Source: Gammaproteobacteria bacterium (GTDB taxonomy: Bacteria > Pseudomonadota > Gammaproteobacteria > Acidiferrobacterales > UBA6901). From it: a stretch of DNA of 42,020 nucleotides. The position numbers and the translations under genes are program-made. Under the pieces are notes generated by a model, which saw only the letters and a program-made list of their open reading frames with translations, did no database searches and was not told the DNA's origin. Each line of letters begins with the position of its first letter. Position 1 is the stretch's first letter. Shown one piece after another: positions 11,101-22,256 of the stretch. The DNA lies in contig JACREH010000018.1 of the NCBI GenBank assembly GCA_016218345.1, forward strand, positions 1 through 42,020, in the 5' to 3' direction.

Positions 11101-11457
11101 ATGGCTCGTATCGCCGGGATAAATATCCCCAATCACAAGCACATCGACGTCGCGTTGACGTCGATTTACGGCATCGGCCGGCCGCGCGCCCGCCGGATCT
11201 GCACCAACGCCGGCGTGGTCGTGACCGCCAAGGTCAAGGATCTCACCGATGCCGAGGTCGAGAAGCTGCGCACCGAGGTCGCCAAGTTCACGGTCGAGGG
11301 CGATCTGCGCCGCACCGTGTCGATGAACATCAAGCGCCTCATGGACCTCGGCACCTATCGCGGCATGCGCCATCGCCGCGGTCTGCCGGTGCGCGGCCAG
11401 CGCACCAAGACCAACGCCCGCACCCGCAAAGGCCCGCGCAAGGCCGTTCGCAAGTAA
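11101..11457 (+). CDS. rpsM: 30S ribosomal protein S13
   Basis: [34 protein letters not shown]... [28 protein letters not shown]. Confidence 0.98.
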   Translation: MARIAGINIPNHKHIDVALTSIYGIGRPRARRICTNAGVVVTAKVKDLTDAEVEKLRTEVAKFTVEGDLRRTVSMNIKRLMDLGTYRGMRHRRGLPVRGQRTKTNARTRKGPRKAVRK

Positions 11458-11471
11458 TTTAAGGAACCGTA

Positions 11472-11891
11472 ATGGCAAATCCGAGCAATCCGCAACAGCC
11501 GGCCGGCGCCGTCGCCGCCAAGCCCAAGAAGCGCGTTAAAAAGAACGTCGCCGAGGGCGTGGCGCATGTCCATGCGTCGTTCAACAACACCATCATCACC
11601 ATCACCGACCGCCAGGGCAATGTGCTCGCCTGGGCGACCGCCGGTGGCGCCGGCTTCAGCGGCTCGCGTAAGAGTACGCCGTTCGCCGCGCAGGTGGCGT
11701 CCGACAAGGCCGGGCGCGTCGCGCAGGAATACGGCGTGAAGGCGCTCGAGGTGCGCGTCAAGGGCCCCGGCCCGGGCCGCGATTCGGCGGTGCGTGCGCT
11801 GCACGTGCTCGGTTTCGAGATCAGCAACATCATCGATGTGACGCCGTTGCCGCACAACGGTTGCCGGCCCGCCAAGCGGCGCCGCGTCTAA
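11472..11891 (+). CDS. rpsK: 30S ribosomal protein S11
   Basis: [45 protein letters not shown]... [13 protein letters not shown]. Confidence 0.98.
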   Translation: MANPSNPQQPAGAVAAKPKKRVKKNVAEGVAHVHASFNNTIITITDRQGNVLAWATAGGAGFSGSRKSTPFAAQVASDKAGRVAQEYGVKALEVRVKGPGPGRDSAVRALHVLGFEISNIIDVTPLPHNGCRPAKRRRV

Positions 11892-11949
11892 CTTTTTCCA
11901 CGGGGATGGCGAGATATCCCGTGGCAGCCAATTAACTGAGGTCAATAGC

Positions 11950-12576
11950 GTGGCACGTTATACCGATTCGAAATGCCGTCAATGTCGGCGCGAGGGTGGA
12001 AAGCTTTTTCTCAAGGGCGAGAAATGCTTTTCCGACAAATGTCCGGTGGAAAAACGCGCCTATCCGCCCGGCCAGCACGGCCAGCGCAAGAGCCGCGCGT
12101 CCGATTACGGCGCGCAGCTGCGCGAGAAGCAGAAGATGCGCCGCATCTACGGCATTCTCGAGGCGCAATTCGCCAACTATTACGTCGAGGCCGACCGTCG
12201 GCGCGGTTCGACCGGCGAGAACCTGCTGAAGCTGCTGGAATCGCGCCTGGATAACGTCGTGTACCGCATGGGCTTCGGCGTCTCGCGTTCGGAGGCGCGC
12301 CAGCTGGTGCGTCACAACGGCATCTTCGTCAACAATAAACGCATCAATATCCCGTCCTACCAGGTGCGCGCCAACGATGTCATCGAGGTCGCGCCGGGCG
12401 TCAAGGAGCAATTGCGCATCAAGGCCGCGCTGGAAGCGGCCGAGCAGCGCGGGTTCCCGGAATGGCTCGACGTGGACACCAAGGGCATGAAGGGCGTGTT
12501 CAAGGCCATGCCGGAACGCAGCGATCTGCCGTCCGACCTGAACGAACACCTGGTCGTCGCGCTTTATTCGAAGTAA
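11950..12576 (+). CDS. rpsD: 30S ribosomal protein S4 (cysteine-rich N-terminus)
   Basis: [44 protein letters not shown]... Confidence 0.98.
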   Translation: MARYTDSKCRQCRREGGKLFLKGEKCFSDKCPVEKRAYPPGQHGQRKSRASDYGAQLREKQKMRRIYGILEAQFANYYVEADRRRGSTGENLLKLLESRLDNVVYRMGFGVSRSEARQLVRHNGIFVNNKRINIPSYQVRANDVIEVAPGVKEQLRIKAALEAAEQRGFPEWLDVDTKGMKGVFKAMPERSDLPSDLNEHLVVALYSK

Positions 12577-12603
12577 CGCCAGCAAGCTAACGAGGATCTC
12601 AGT

Positions 12604-13608
12604 ATGCAGAGTTCTGCCACGGAATTCCTGAAACCCCATCGCGTCAACGTCGAGGCTATCGACGCCATGCGCGCCAAGATCACCTTGGAGCCGCTCGAAC
12701 GCGGTTTCGGCCACACCCTGGGGAACGCCCTGCGGAGAATCCTGCTATCGTCCATGCCCGGCTGCGCCATCGCCGAGGTCAAGATCGACGGCGTATTGCA
12801 CGAGTATTCGAGCATCGAGGGCGTGCAGGAAGACGTCATTGAAATCCTCCTGAACCTGAAGGCGCTGGCGCTGCGCATGCACGGCACTCGTCAAGAGGCG
12901 GTTCTGAAGCTCAGCAAGAAGGGCCCCGGCAAGGTCACCGCCGGCGACATCACGCTCGATCACGACGTCGAGGTGGTCGACCCCAATCATCTGATCGCGA
13001 CGCTCACCAAGAACGGCTCGATCTCGTTGGAGATGAAGATAATGCGCGGCCGCGGCTATCAGCCGGTTACCGCGCGCGCCGAGGAAGAGGGCCGTCCGAT
13101 CGGCGTCATGCAACTGGACGCCTCGTTCAGCCCGGTACGGCGGGTGGCGTACGCGGTCGAGAACGCGCGCGTCGAGCAGCGCACCGACCTGGACAAGCTG
13201 GTGCTCGATATCGAGACCAACGGCGCGATCGACCCGGAAGAAGCGGTGCGGCGCGCGGCCAATATCCTGCAAAGCCAGATTTCGGTGTTCGTGGAGTTGA
13301 AAAGCGCCGAGACCGCGGTGACCGAGATGCCCGAGCCGCATATCAACCCGTTGTTGCTGCGGCCGGTCGACGATCTGGAGCTCACCGTGCGTTCCGCCAA
13401 CTGCCTGAAGGCCGAGAACATCTTTTACATCGGCGACCTGGTGCAGCGCACCGAGTTCGAGCTGTTGAAGACTCCGAATCTCGGGAAGAAGTCGCTCACC
13501 GAGATCAAGGACGTGCTCGCCTCGCATCAGTTGTCGCTGGGCATGAAACTGGAAAACTGGCCGCCGGCCTCGCTCAAGGGCAAGTTGCCCGAGCAGGAAT
13601 CGGCCTGA
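12604..13608 (+). CDS. rpoA: DNA-directed RNA polymerase subunit alpha
   Basis: [51 protein letters not shown]...; alpha-[22 protein letters not shown]. Confidence 0.98.
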   Translation: MQSSATEFLKPHRVNVEAIDAMRAKITLEPLERGFGHTLGNALRRILLSSMPGCAIAEVKIDGVLHEYSSIEGVQEDVIEILLNLKALALRMHGTRQEAVLKLSKKGPGKVTAGDITLDHDVEVVDPNHLIATLTKNGSISLEMKIMRGRGYQPVTARAEEEGRPIGVMQLDASFSPVRRVAYAVENARVEQRTDLDKLVLDIETNGAIDPEEAVRRAANILQSQISVFVELKSAETAVTEMPEPHINPLLLRPVDDLELTVRSANCLKAENIFYIGDLVQRTEFELLKTPNLGKKSLTEIKDVLASHQLSLGMKLENWPPASLKGKLPEQESA

Positions 13609-13643
13609 GCCGGTAACCGGAACTACAAGAACGAGGTTCAATC

Positions 13644-14126
13644 ATGCGTCACCATAAAAGCGGTCGAAAACTGAACCGCACCAGCAGCAGCCGCGCCGCG
13701 ATGTTCAAGAACATGGCGGTTTCGCTCATTCAGCACGAGCAGATCTACACCACCGTGCCCAAGGCGAAGGAACTGCGGCGCGTGGCCGAACCCCTGATCA
13801 CCCTGGCGAAGATCTCGAACCTCGCCAACCGCCGGCTCGCCTTTTCGCGCCTGCGCGACCGCGACGCGGTCGGCAAGCTGTTCGACGTGCTCGGCGTGCG
13901 TTACAAGGACCGCCAGGGCGGTTATCTGCGTATTCTCAAGAGCGGCTATCGCGCCGGCGACAACGCCCCGCTGGCCCTGGTGCAGCTGGTCGATCGCTCG
14001 GCCGCGTCTGCCGAAGCGGCCGCACCGGTAGTGGAAGAAAAGGCCGCCGCCAAGAAAAAGCCGGCGGCCGCCAAGAAGCCTGCCGCTGCCAAGGCCGCCA
14101 AGACGAAAAAGGCCAAAGCCAAATAG
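13644..14126 (+). CDS. rplQ: 50S ribosomal protein L17 with Ala/Lys-rich C-terminal tail
   Basis: [34 protein letters not shown]...; tail [32 protein letters not shown]. Confidence 0.97.
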   Translation: MRHHKSGRKLNRTSSSRAAMFKNMAVSLIQHEQIYTTVPKAKELRRVAEPLITLAKISNLANRRLAFSRLRDRDAVGKLFDVLGVRYKDRQGGYLRILKSGYRAGDNAPLALVQLVDRSAASAEAAAPVVEEKAAAKKKPAAAKKPAAAKAAKTKKAKAK

Positions 14127-14153
14127 TACGGTTTCTAGCGCTGCGCTTTACTG

Positions 14154-14183
14154 AAAGGCCGGGTTCTCACCCGGCCTTTTCGT
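14154..14183 (+). terminator. Rho-independent-like terminator after rplQ
   Basis: aaaggccggg-ttctca-cccggccttt followed by tcgttt. Confidence 0.85.
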
Positions 14184-14185
14184 TT

Positions 14186-14789
14186 GTATCGCCTAGCGGC
14201 GATAGATTTTATTCTCGCGGTTCCCGCACCGCAGGCGGGTTACTTTCGTTTCGGCGAAAGTAACCAAAGCCATTTTTCCCCATCGTCGCACCCCATACCA
14301 AAGCGCGAGGCGCTTTGGTATGGGGTGCCCTGCGCTCCTCGGTCAGCGAGGGGGTTTTTCGACAGTACGTCCGTGTACTGCGAAAAACGCGCGCATCCCA
14401 TGCGCGCCCCTAGCGGGCCTCATCCTCGTCGACCTCCGGTGCTCGGTGCGACTCAAGGGGCGAGACCCAAACCTAAAAAACCAACCCCAACCAAATGCTT
14501 TAAGGTTTTGACGTCGGTTTTGACGTTCCCCCCTTTCCGGCGCGCCGAGCATCGGAGGCCGAGGCGGATCAGGCCCGACAGGGGCGCGTATGGGATACGC
14601 GCGTTGGCCGCAGGACAGGGACAGTCCTGTCGGCCAACCCCCGCCTCGGCCGAGAAGCGCAGGGGATTTCGCGCCGGAGGGGAGGCGCTTCTTTGGGTAC
14701 TTTCTTGTCGCGACAAGAAAGTACCCCGCCGGCGGTGCGGGAACCGCAAGTATAAATTCCATCGCCGAAGGCGATGCTCGCAGGCGATA
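14186..14789. repeat. Large multi-hairpin intergenic element, copy 1 (about 604 bp)
   Basis: Terminal gtatcgcc.../...ggcgata hairpins; gcggttcccgcaccgc inverted near both ends; two internal inverted homologous arms; same element inverted at 24848-25547. Confidence 0.85.
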
Positions 14790-14813
14790 AAAATAAAATG
14801 GTAGGATGCAGCG

Positions 14814-15539
14814 GTGATCGCCCTGTTCACCGATTTTGGCCTGCACGACCCGTACGTCGGCCAACTGCACGCGGTCCTGGCGCAACAGGCCCCAGGGGTG
14901 CCGGTCATCGATCTGTTTCACGCCGTCCCCAATTACGACATCCGCGCCGCGGCCTATCTGCTGCCGGCCTATACCGCGCTGTTTCCGCCCGAGACGATAG
15001 TCGTGTGTGTGGTCGACCCCGGGGTGGGGAGCGCGCGCCGGGCGGTGATGGTGCGCGCCGACGGGCGCTGGTATGTCGGCCCCGATAACGGGCTGTTTCA
15101 TGTCCTTGCCCAGCGGGCGGGTGCGGCCGATAGCCATGAAATTCTGTGGCGACCGGCGCAGCTGTCGGCGAGTTTCCACGGGCGCGATCTGTTCGCGCCG
15201 GTCGCGGCCACGCTGGCGCGCGGCGAAACCCCCCGGTCCGAACCGGCCGCGCTCACGCCGCCGCCCGGCGAATGGCCTGAGGATCTGGCCCAGGTCGTAT
15301 ATATCGACCACTACGGCAATGCCGTCACCGGCGTGCGCGCGGCGGGGGTGGATCGCAGCCGGAGAATTCGCGTGGACGGGCGGGTGCTGGCCAATGCGCG
15401 TACGTTTTCCGTTATTCCGGCGGGCCAGGCCTGCTGGTACGAGAATGCCAACGGCCTGATTGAATTCGCGGTCAATCGCGGCGACGCCGCCCAGACGCTC
15501 GGGCTGCGCCTGGGCGACAGCTTCGAAATCGAGCGTTAA
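14814..15539 (+). CDS. SAM hydroxide adenosyltransferase family protein (DUF62)
   Basis: MIALFTDFGLHDPYVGQLHAVL... VVDPGVGSARR... DNGLFHVL... HGRDLFAPVAATLARG... IDHYGNAVTG. Confidence 0.9.
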   Translation: MIALFTDFGLHDPYVGQLHAVLAQQAPGVPVIDLFHAVPNYDIRAAAYLLPAYTALFPPETIVVCVVDPGVGSARRAVMVRADGRWYVGPDNGLFHVLAQRAGAADSHEILWRPAQLSASFHGRDLFAPVAATLARGETPRSEPAALTPPPGEWPEDLAQVVYIDHYGNAVTGVRAAGVDRSRRIRVDGRVLANARTFSVIPAGQACWYENANGLIEFAVNRGDAAQTLGLRLGDSFEIER

Positions 15540-15564
15540 AGGACCTCGGAATAAGTAATGTTGC

Positions 15565-15652
15565 CGTCATGCCAGCGAAAGCTGGCATCCAGTCTCGGCC
15601 TGACGGCCGATATCCTTTCAAGGCCTGGATTCCGGCTTCCGCCGGAATGACG
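15565..15652. repeat. Dispersed intergenic palindromic repeat (cgtcatgccagcgaaagctggcatccag ... ctggattccggcttccgccggaatgacg)
   Basis: Two hairpins arranged as an imperfect inverted repeat between convergent genes; pattern common in proteobacterial intergenic DNA. Confidence 0.8.
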
Positions 15653-15694
15653 ATGTACATCAGAGGCTCAATAATCGAGGTTCAATAACCACCG

Positions 15695-18565
<2,871 letters not shown>

Positions 18566-18636
18566 GATAATTTCTGAATAAAAGCCAACATGCTACTATA
18601 CGGCCAATCCCCGCCGGCAGGCAAAAGGAAAGTCGT

Positions 18637-20004
18637 TTGAAACGTAACCCCATGAATTCCCTGGAGCGGCGCGCGGTTGCCTTGCTCGCCTCGATCTACG
18701 CGCTGCGCATGGCCGGGCTGTTCCTGATCCTGCCGGTGTTCGCCCTGTATGCCCAGGACCTCACGGGCCACACGCCGCTCTTGATCGGCATCGCCATCGG
18801 CGCCTACGGCCTCACCCAGGCGATCCTGCAAATCCCCTACGGCATGCTCTCCGATCACCTCGGGCGCAAGCCGGTGATCGCCGCCGGCCTGCTCATCTTC
18901 GCCATCGGCAGCATCATCGCCGCCACCGCCACCAGCATCGAGATGGTGATCGTCGGTCGCGCGGTGCAGGGTGCGGGCGCGATCGCCGCCGCGATCATGG
19001 CCATGGTCTCGGACCTGACGCGCGAGGAGCAGCGCACCAAGTCCATGGCGATTATCGGCATGACCATCGGCGCGTCGTTCGTGTTGTCGCTTATCATCGG
19101 CCCGGTGCTGGACGGCGTGATCGGCGTGCCCGGCATCTTCTGGCTGACCGGCATCCTGGCCGTGCTGGCGATCGGCGTGATCCTGTTCCTGGTGCCGACC
19201 CCGGTGCGCATCGAGCGCGACCGCTCGCGCAATCTGCGCGAGGAGTTCGCGCGCATCCTGCGCGACACCCAGCTGTTGCGCCTGGACGCCGGCGTGTTCA
19301 CCCTGCACCTGGTCATGACCGCGATGTTCGTGGTGTTGCCGGGGGAGATCGTGCGCCACCTCGGGCTTCCCGCGCCCGCCCACTGGGAGCTGTACCTGCC
19401 GGTGATGCTGGCCGGCTTCGTCGCCATGCTGCCGTTCCTGATTACCGCCAACCGCAAGCGTGTCACGCGCAAGGTGCTGGCCGGGGCGGTGGCGGCGCTG
19501 ATCGTGGCGCAAGGGGTGTTTTTCTTCGGCCACACCACTCACACCGGGCTGATCGCCGGCCTGTGGCTGTTCTTCGCGAGCTTCAGTCTGCTGGAGGCGA
19601 TGCTGCCGTCGCTGGTCTCGCGCCTGGCGCCGGGCGAGAGCAAGGGCGCGGCGATCGGCGTCTATTCGAGCGCCCAGTTCCTCGGCGCCTTCGCCGGCGG
19701 CGCGCTCGGCGGCTATTTATCGGGCGTGTTCGGCGCGAGCGGCGTGTTCGTGCTGGCCGCGGCGGTGCTGGGTGCGTGGCTGCTGCTCATCCTCGGCATG
19801 CGCGAGCCGCGCTTCCTCGTCACCCGCGAGCTCCGCATCGGCACCCAGACCCCGGCGCAAGCCGAAAAACTCGCCAAGAAACTCGCCGCCGTCCCGGGCG
19901 TGGCCGAGGCGATCGTCATCGCCGAAGAGGGCATTGCCTATCTCAAGGTCGACACGCACGCGCTGGATGAGCGGGCGTTGAGTAAGGTTTCGGCGCTGGG
20001 GTGA
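18637..20004 (+). CDS. MFS transporter, YajR-like, with C-terminal ferredoxin-fold-like domain
   Basis: 12-TM MFS pattern (GAYGLTQAILQIPYGMLSDHLGRKPVI); C-terminal AEKLAKKLAAVPGVAEAIVIAEEGIAYLKVD; divergent from uvrA. Confidence 0.85.
   Translation: MKRNPMNSLERRAVALLASIYALRMAGLFLILPVFALYAQDLTGHTPLLIGIAIGAYGLTQAILQIPYGMLSDHLGRKPVIAAGLLIFAIGSIIAATATSIEMVIVGRAVQGAGAIAAAIMAMVSDLTREEQRTKSMAIIGMTIGASFVLSLIIGPVLDGVIGVPGIFWLTGILAVLAIGVILFLVPTPVRIERDRSRNLREEFARILRDTQLLRLDAGVFTLHLVMTAMFVVLPGEIVRHLGLPAPAHWELYLPVMLAGFVAMLPFLITANRKRVTRKVLAGAVAALIVAQGVFFFGHTTHTGLIAGLWLFFASFSLLEAMLPSLVSRLAPGESKGAAIGVYSSAQFLGAFAGGALGGYLSGVFGASGVFVLAAAVLGAWLLLILGMREPRFLVTRELRIGTQTPAQAEKLAKKLAAVPGVAEAIVIAEEGIAYLKVDTHALDERALSKVSALG
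19849..20004 (+). repeat. 156 bp direct repeat, copy 1 (3' end of the MFS gene)
   Basis: accccggcgcaagccgaaaaactcgccaagaaactcgccgcc...; matches 22064-22219. Confidence 0.93.
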
Positions 20005-20137
20005 TGGATGCTCGGGCAGGGCGGGGCATTTCGAAATAAGGGTAGCGTCCACCATGTTTTGCGCGGTATTCTTTATCCGTATTTGTGTATATTTTTCAGA
20101 GTCCATGCCACGTTAACCGAAAGACGAGGGATCACCC

Positions 20138-20854
20138 ATGAGCGCCACTTCGACGTCACGCAGTAAGAGCATCGACCGCTTTTATTTTTGGACAGCAATC
20201 GTTTCGTCGTTGATCATCTTTACCGGCTTCGCCCAGACCTTCTATCTCAAGGGGCTGTTCGGCACACCGGTTCTGTCGAATCTGTTGTTGGTGCATGGGC
20301 TCGTCATGACGTTCTGGTTCGCGTTGTTTATCACCCAAACCCGGCTTGTCGCCGCCGGGCGAACCGATCTGCATCGGCGCTTGGGCGTGGTCGGCGCAAT
20401 GTGGGTGGTGCTGATAATAATTGTGGGCATGGCCACGGCCATCGATGCCGTGAGGCGCGGCGCCACCCCCGTGCCGGAAGTCACGCCGCTCATGTTCATG
20501 GCCATTCCGTTTTTCGACGTGGTAGTGTTCGCTGCGCTCGTGGGTGTGGCGCTTTGGTACCGGCGTCGAAGCGCTATTCACAAGCGGCTGATGCTGCTTG
20601 CCACCCTGAGCATCCTGGCGCCGGGCGTTGCCCGCCTCCCGCTGGATTTCATCAAGCAAGGGGGATTGCCGATGATCATTGTCCTGACACTGCTCCCCGT
20701 GATTATTTGCGTGGCCGTGGACACCGTCAGAAATCGTAGACTGCATCCGGCCTTTGGATGGGGCGGCGCATTCGTCATCGTGTCGTGGCCCTTGCGCCTG
20801 ATGGTGGCGGGCACGGCCGCCTGGACGCAATTTGCGGCCTGGTTTGCGGCGTAA
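20138..20854 (+). CDS. Predicted multi-pass membrane protein of unknown function
   Basis: 238 aa with about 6-7 hydrophobic segments. Confidence 0.75.
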   Translation: MSATSTSRSKSIDRFYFWTAIVSSLIIFTGFAQTFYLKGLFGTPVLSNLLLVHGLVMTFWFALFITQTRLVAAGRTDLHRRLGVVGAMWVVLIIIVGMATAIDAVRRGATPVPEVTPLMFMAIPFFDVVVFAALVGVALWYRRRSAIHKRLMLLATLSILAPGVARLPLDFIKQGGLPMIIVLTLLPVIICVAVDTVRNRRLHPAFGWGGAFVIVSWPLRLMVAGTAAWTQFAAWFAA

Positions 20855-20877
20855 ACGGGGCTTCGAATTAAAGCCCG

Positions 20878-20954
20878 GTAGGGTGGGCACGTTGTTTGTG
20901 CCCACGCGTTCGATTCGGAACCCGCGTGGGCAAAGTACTGTTTGCCCACCCTAC
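20878..20954. repeat. Dispersed inverted repeat gtagggtgggca...tgcccaccctac
   Basis: Outer arms gtagggtgggca/tgcccaccctac with inner gtgcccacgcg...cgcgtgggcaaa. Confidence 0.8.
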
Positions 20955-20976
20955 GGGACTTGTTTCTCGGCTGACG

Positions 20977-21840
20977 CTACCGCGTGCCGACGATCACCGT
21001 CGCGGTTGAGCGCATCTGGACGGCGCCGTCGCGCAGCGACTGGCGCGCCAAGTCGAGGACCTCGGCCTGGATCTTATCCCGCGTGGCCGCGTCCGCCTGG
21101 GCGAGCCCGGCCACCACGGGCGCGGCGACGTCGTTCATGAACTCCCAGTACCGCTGCGGCGTATCGTGGACCATGTCGCTCGACACCTCTTCCTCGACGA
21201 TGTCTCGAAGGCCGGCCTCGGCGAACGCCTTGCGCATGTAGCCGGCGGACGCGCAGCGGAACAGGCCCGGCGCGTCCGGCGGTGGCGCCGGCATCGCCAC
21301 GTGGCGGGCGATCGTTCCCATGATGGTGGTCGCCCAGGGATTTTTCGCCGGTTCGCTCCAGACCGCGGCGCAGACCGTCGCGCCCGGCTTGGCGACGCGC
21401 GCGAATTCGCGCGCGGCGGCGGCGACGTCGGGGAAAAACATGAAGCCGAAGCGGCACAGCACGGCGTCGACGCTCGCGTCGTCGAACGGCAACACCCCCG
21501 CGTCGCACACCCGGGTCTCGACGTTGCGCAGACCGCGGCGCGCGGCGTTCTCGACCGTGACCGCCAGCATGCGCTCGGCGAGATCGGTCACCGTCACGCG
21601 ACCGCGCGGCACCCGCGTCGCGGCGGTGAGCCCCGGTTCACCGGTGCCGGCGGCGATGTCGAGGACGTTCGAGTCCTCGCGCAGCTTGGCGTGCCGGATC
21701 ATGGCCTCGCCGTACGGGGCCAGCCAGCCGAGCACCAGCGCGTCCCACTTCTTCCAGCCCGCGGAGAACCGGTCCCAGGTTTCGCGCTGTTGGTCGCGGA
21801 TCTGGTCGAGGTTCGAGGTCGTGGGTGTTTTCGTGTTCAT
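20977..21840 (-). CDS. Class I SAM-dependent methyltransferase (UbiE-like)
   Basis: NVLDIAAGTGEPGLTAATRVPRGRVTVTDLAERML ... CDAGVLPFDDASVDAVLCRFGFMFFPD; start MNTKTPTTSN with gaggaaacc SD; longer starts possible. Confidence 0.87.
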   Translation of the reverse strand: MNTKTPTTSNLDQIRDQQRETWDRFSAGWKKWDALVLGWLAPYGEAMIRHAKLREDSNVLDIAAGTGEPGLTAATRVPRGRVTVTDLAERMLAVTVENAARRGLRNVETRVCDAGVLPFDDASVDAVLCRFGFMFFPDVAAAAREFARVAKPGATVCAAVWSEPAKNPWATTIMGTIARHVAMPAPPPDAPGLFRCASAGYMRKAFAEAGLRDIVEEEVSSDMVHDTPQRYWEFMNDVAAPVVAGLAQADAATRDKIQAEVLDLARQSLRDGAVQMRSTATVIVGTR

Positions 21841-22063
21841 GGTGGTTTCCTCTGTCTGAGTCATGCATCCGGCTGGGGAATAAGGGTTGCGTCCCCTATA
21901 TTTTCGAAGGTTACCTGGCGGTTGTGACCGCGTTGAACGACGTGATGCGGGTAGTGCGCTATGACGACTCTTGCCATCCGTGGTATGGCAATCTCCTTGC
22001 CTTTTGTTCACTTTTGGGTGAGTGTACGTGTGGAAAATAAATCTGTCACCTTTTTGCCGTCGA

Positions 22064-22219
22064 ACCCCGGCGCAGGCCGAAAAACTCGCCAAGAAACTCG
22101 CCGCCATCCCGGGCGTGGCCGAGGCCATCATCATCGCCGAGGAGGGCATCGCCTACCTCAAGGTCGATGCCGGCGCGCTGGATGAGCGGGCGTTGAATAA
22201 GTTTTCGGTCGCGTTGTGA
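22064..22219 (+). pseudogene. Detached duplicate of the MFS C-terminal coding segment
   Basis: TPAQAEKLAKKLAAIPGVAEAIIIAEEGIAYLKVDAGALDERALNKFSVAL*, 156 bp as in 19849-20004; no upstream MFS body. Confidence 0.9.
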
Positions 22220-22256
22220 AATGCTGAGCGCCCAGAATCCTTTTTCTTGCTTCTGA

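Noticed and set aside
14184-14804. 206-aa ORF and others (14343-15311, 24946-25275, 24986-25528) inside the large structured repeat
   Set aside because: The two element copies encode related peptides only because the DNA is repeated; frames shift through hairpins and substitutions follow pairing rather than codon position.
15472-15660. 62-aa ORF MYIVIPAEAGIQALKGYRPSGRDWMPAFAGMT...
   Set aside because: Typical spurious translation of a common intergenic palindromic repeat.
18566-18636. LexA/SOS box in the uvrA-MFS divergent promoter
   Set aside because: No CTGT-N8-ACAG-like palindrome found by eye in the intergenic sequence.
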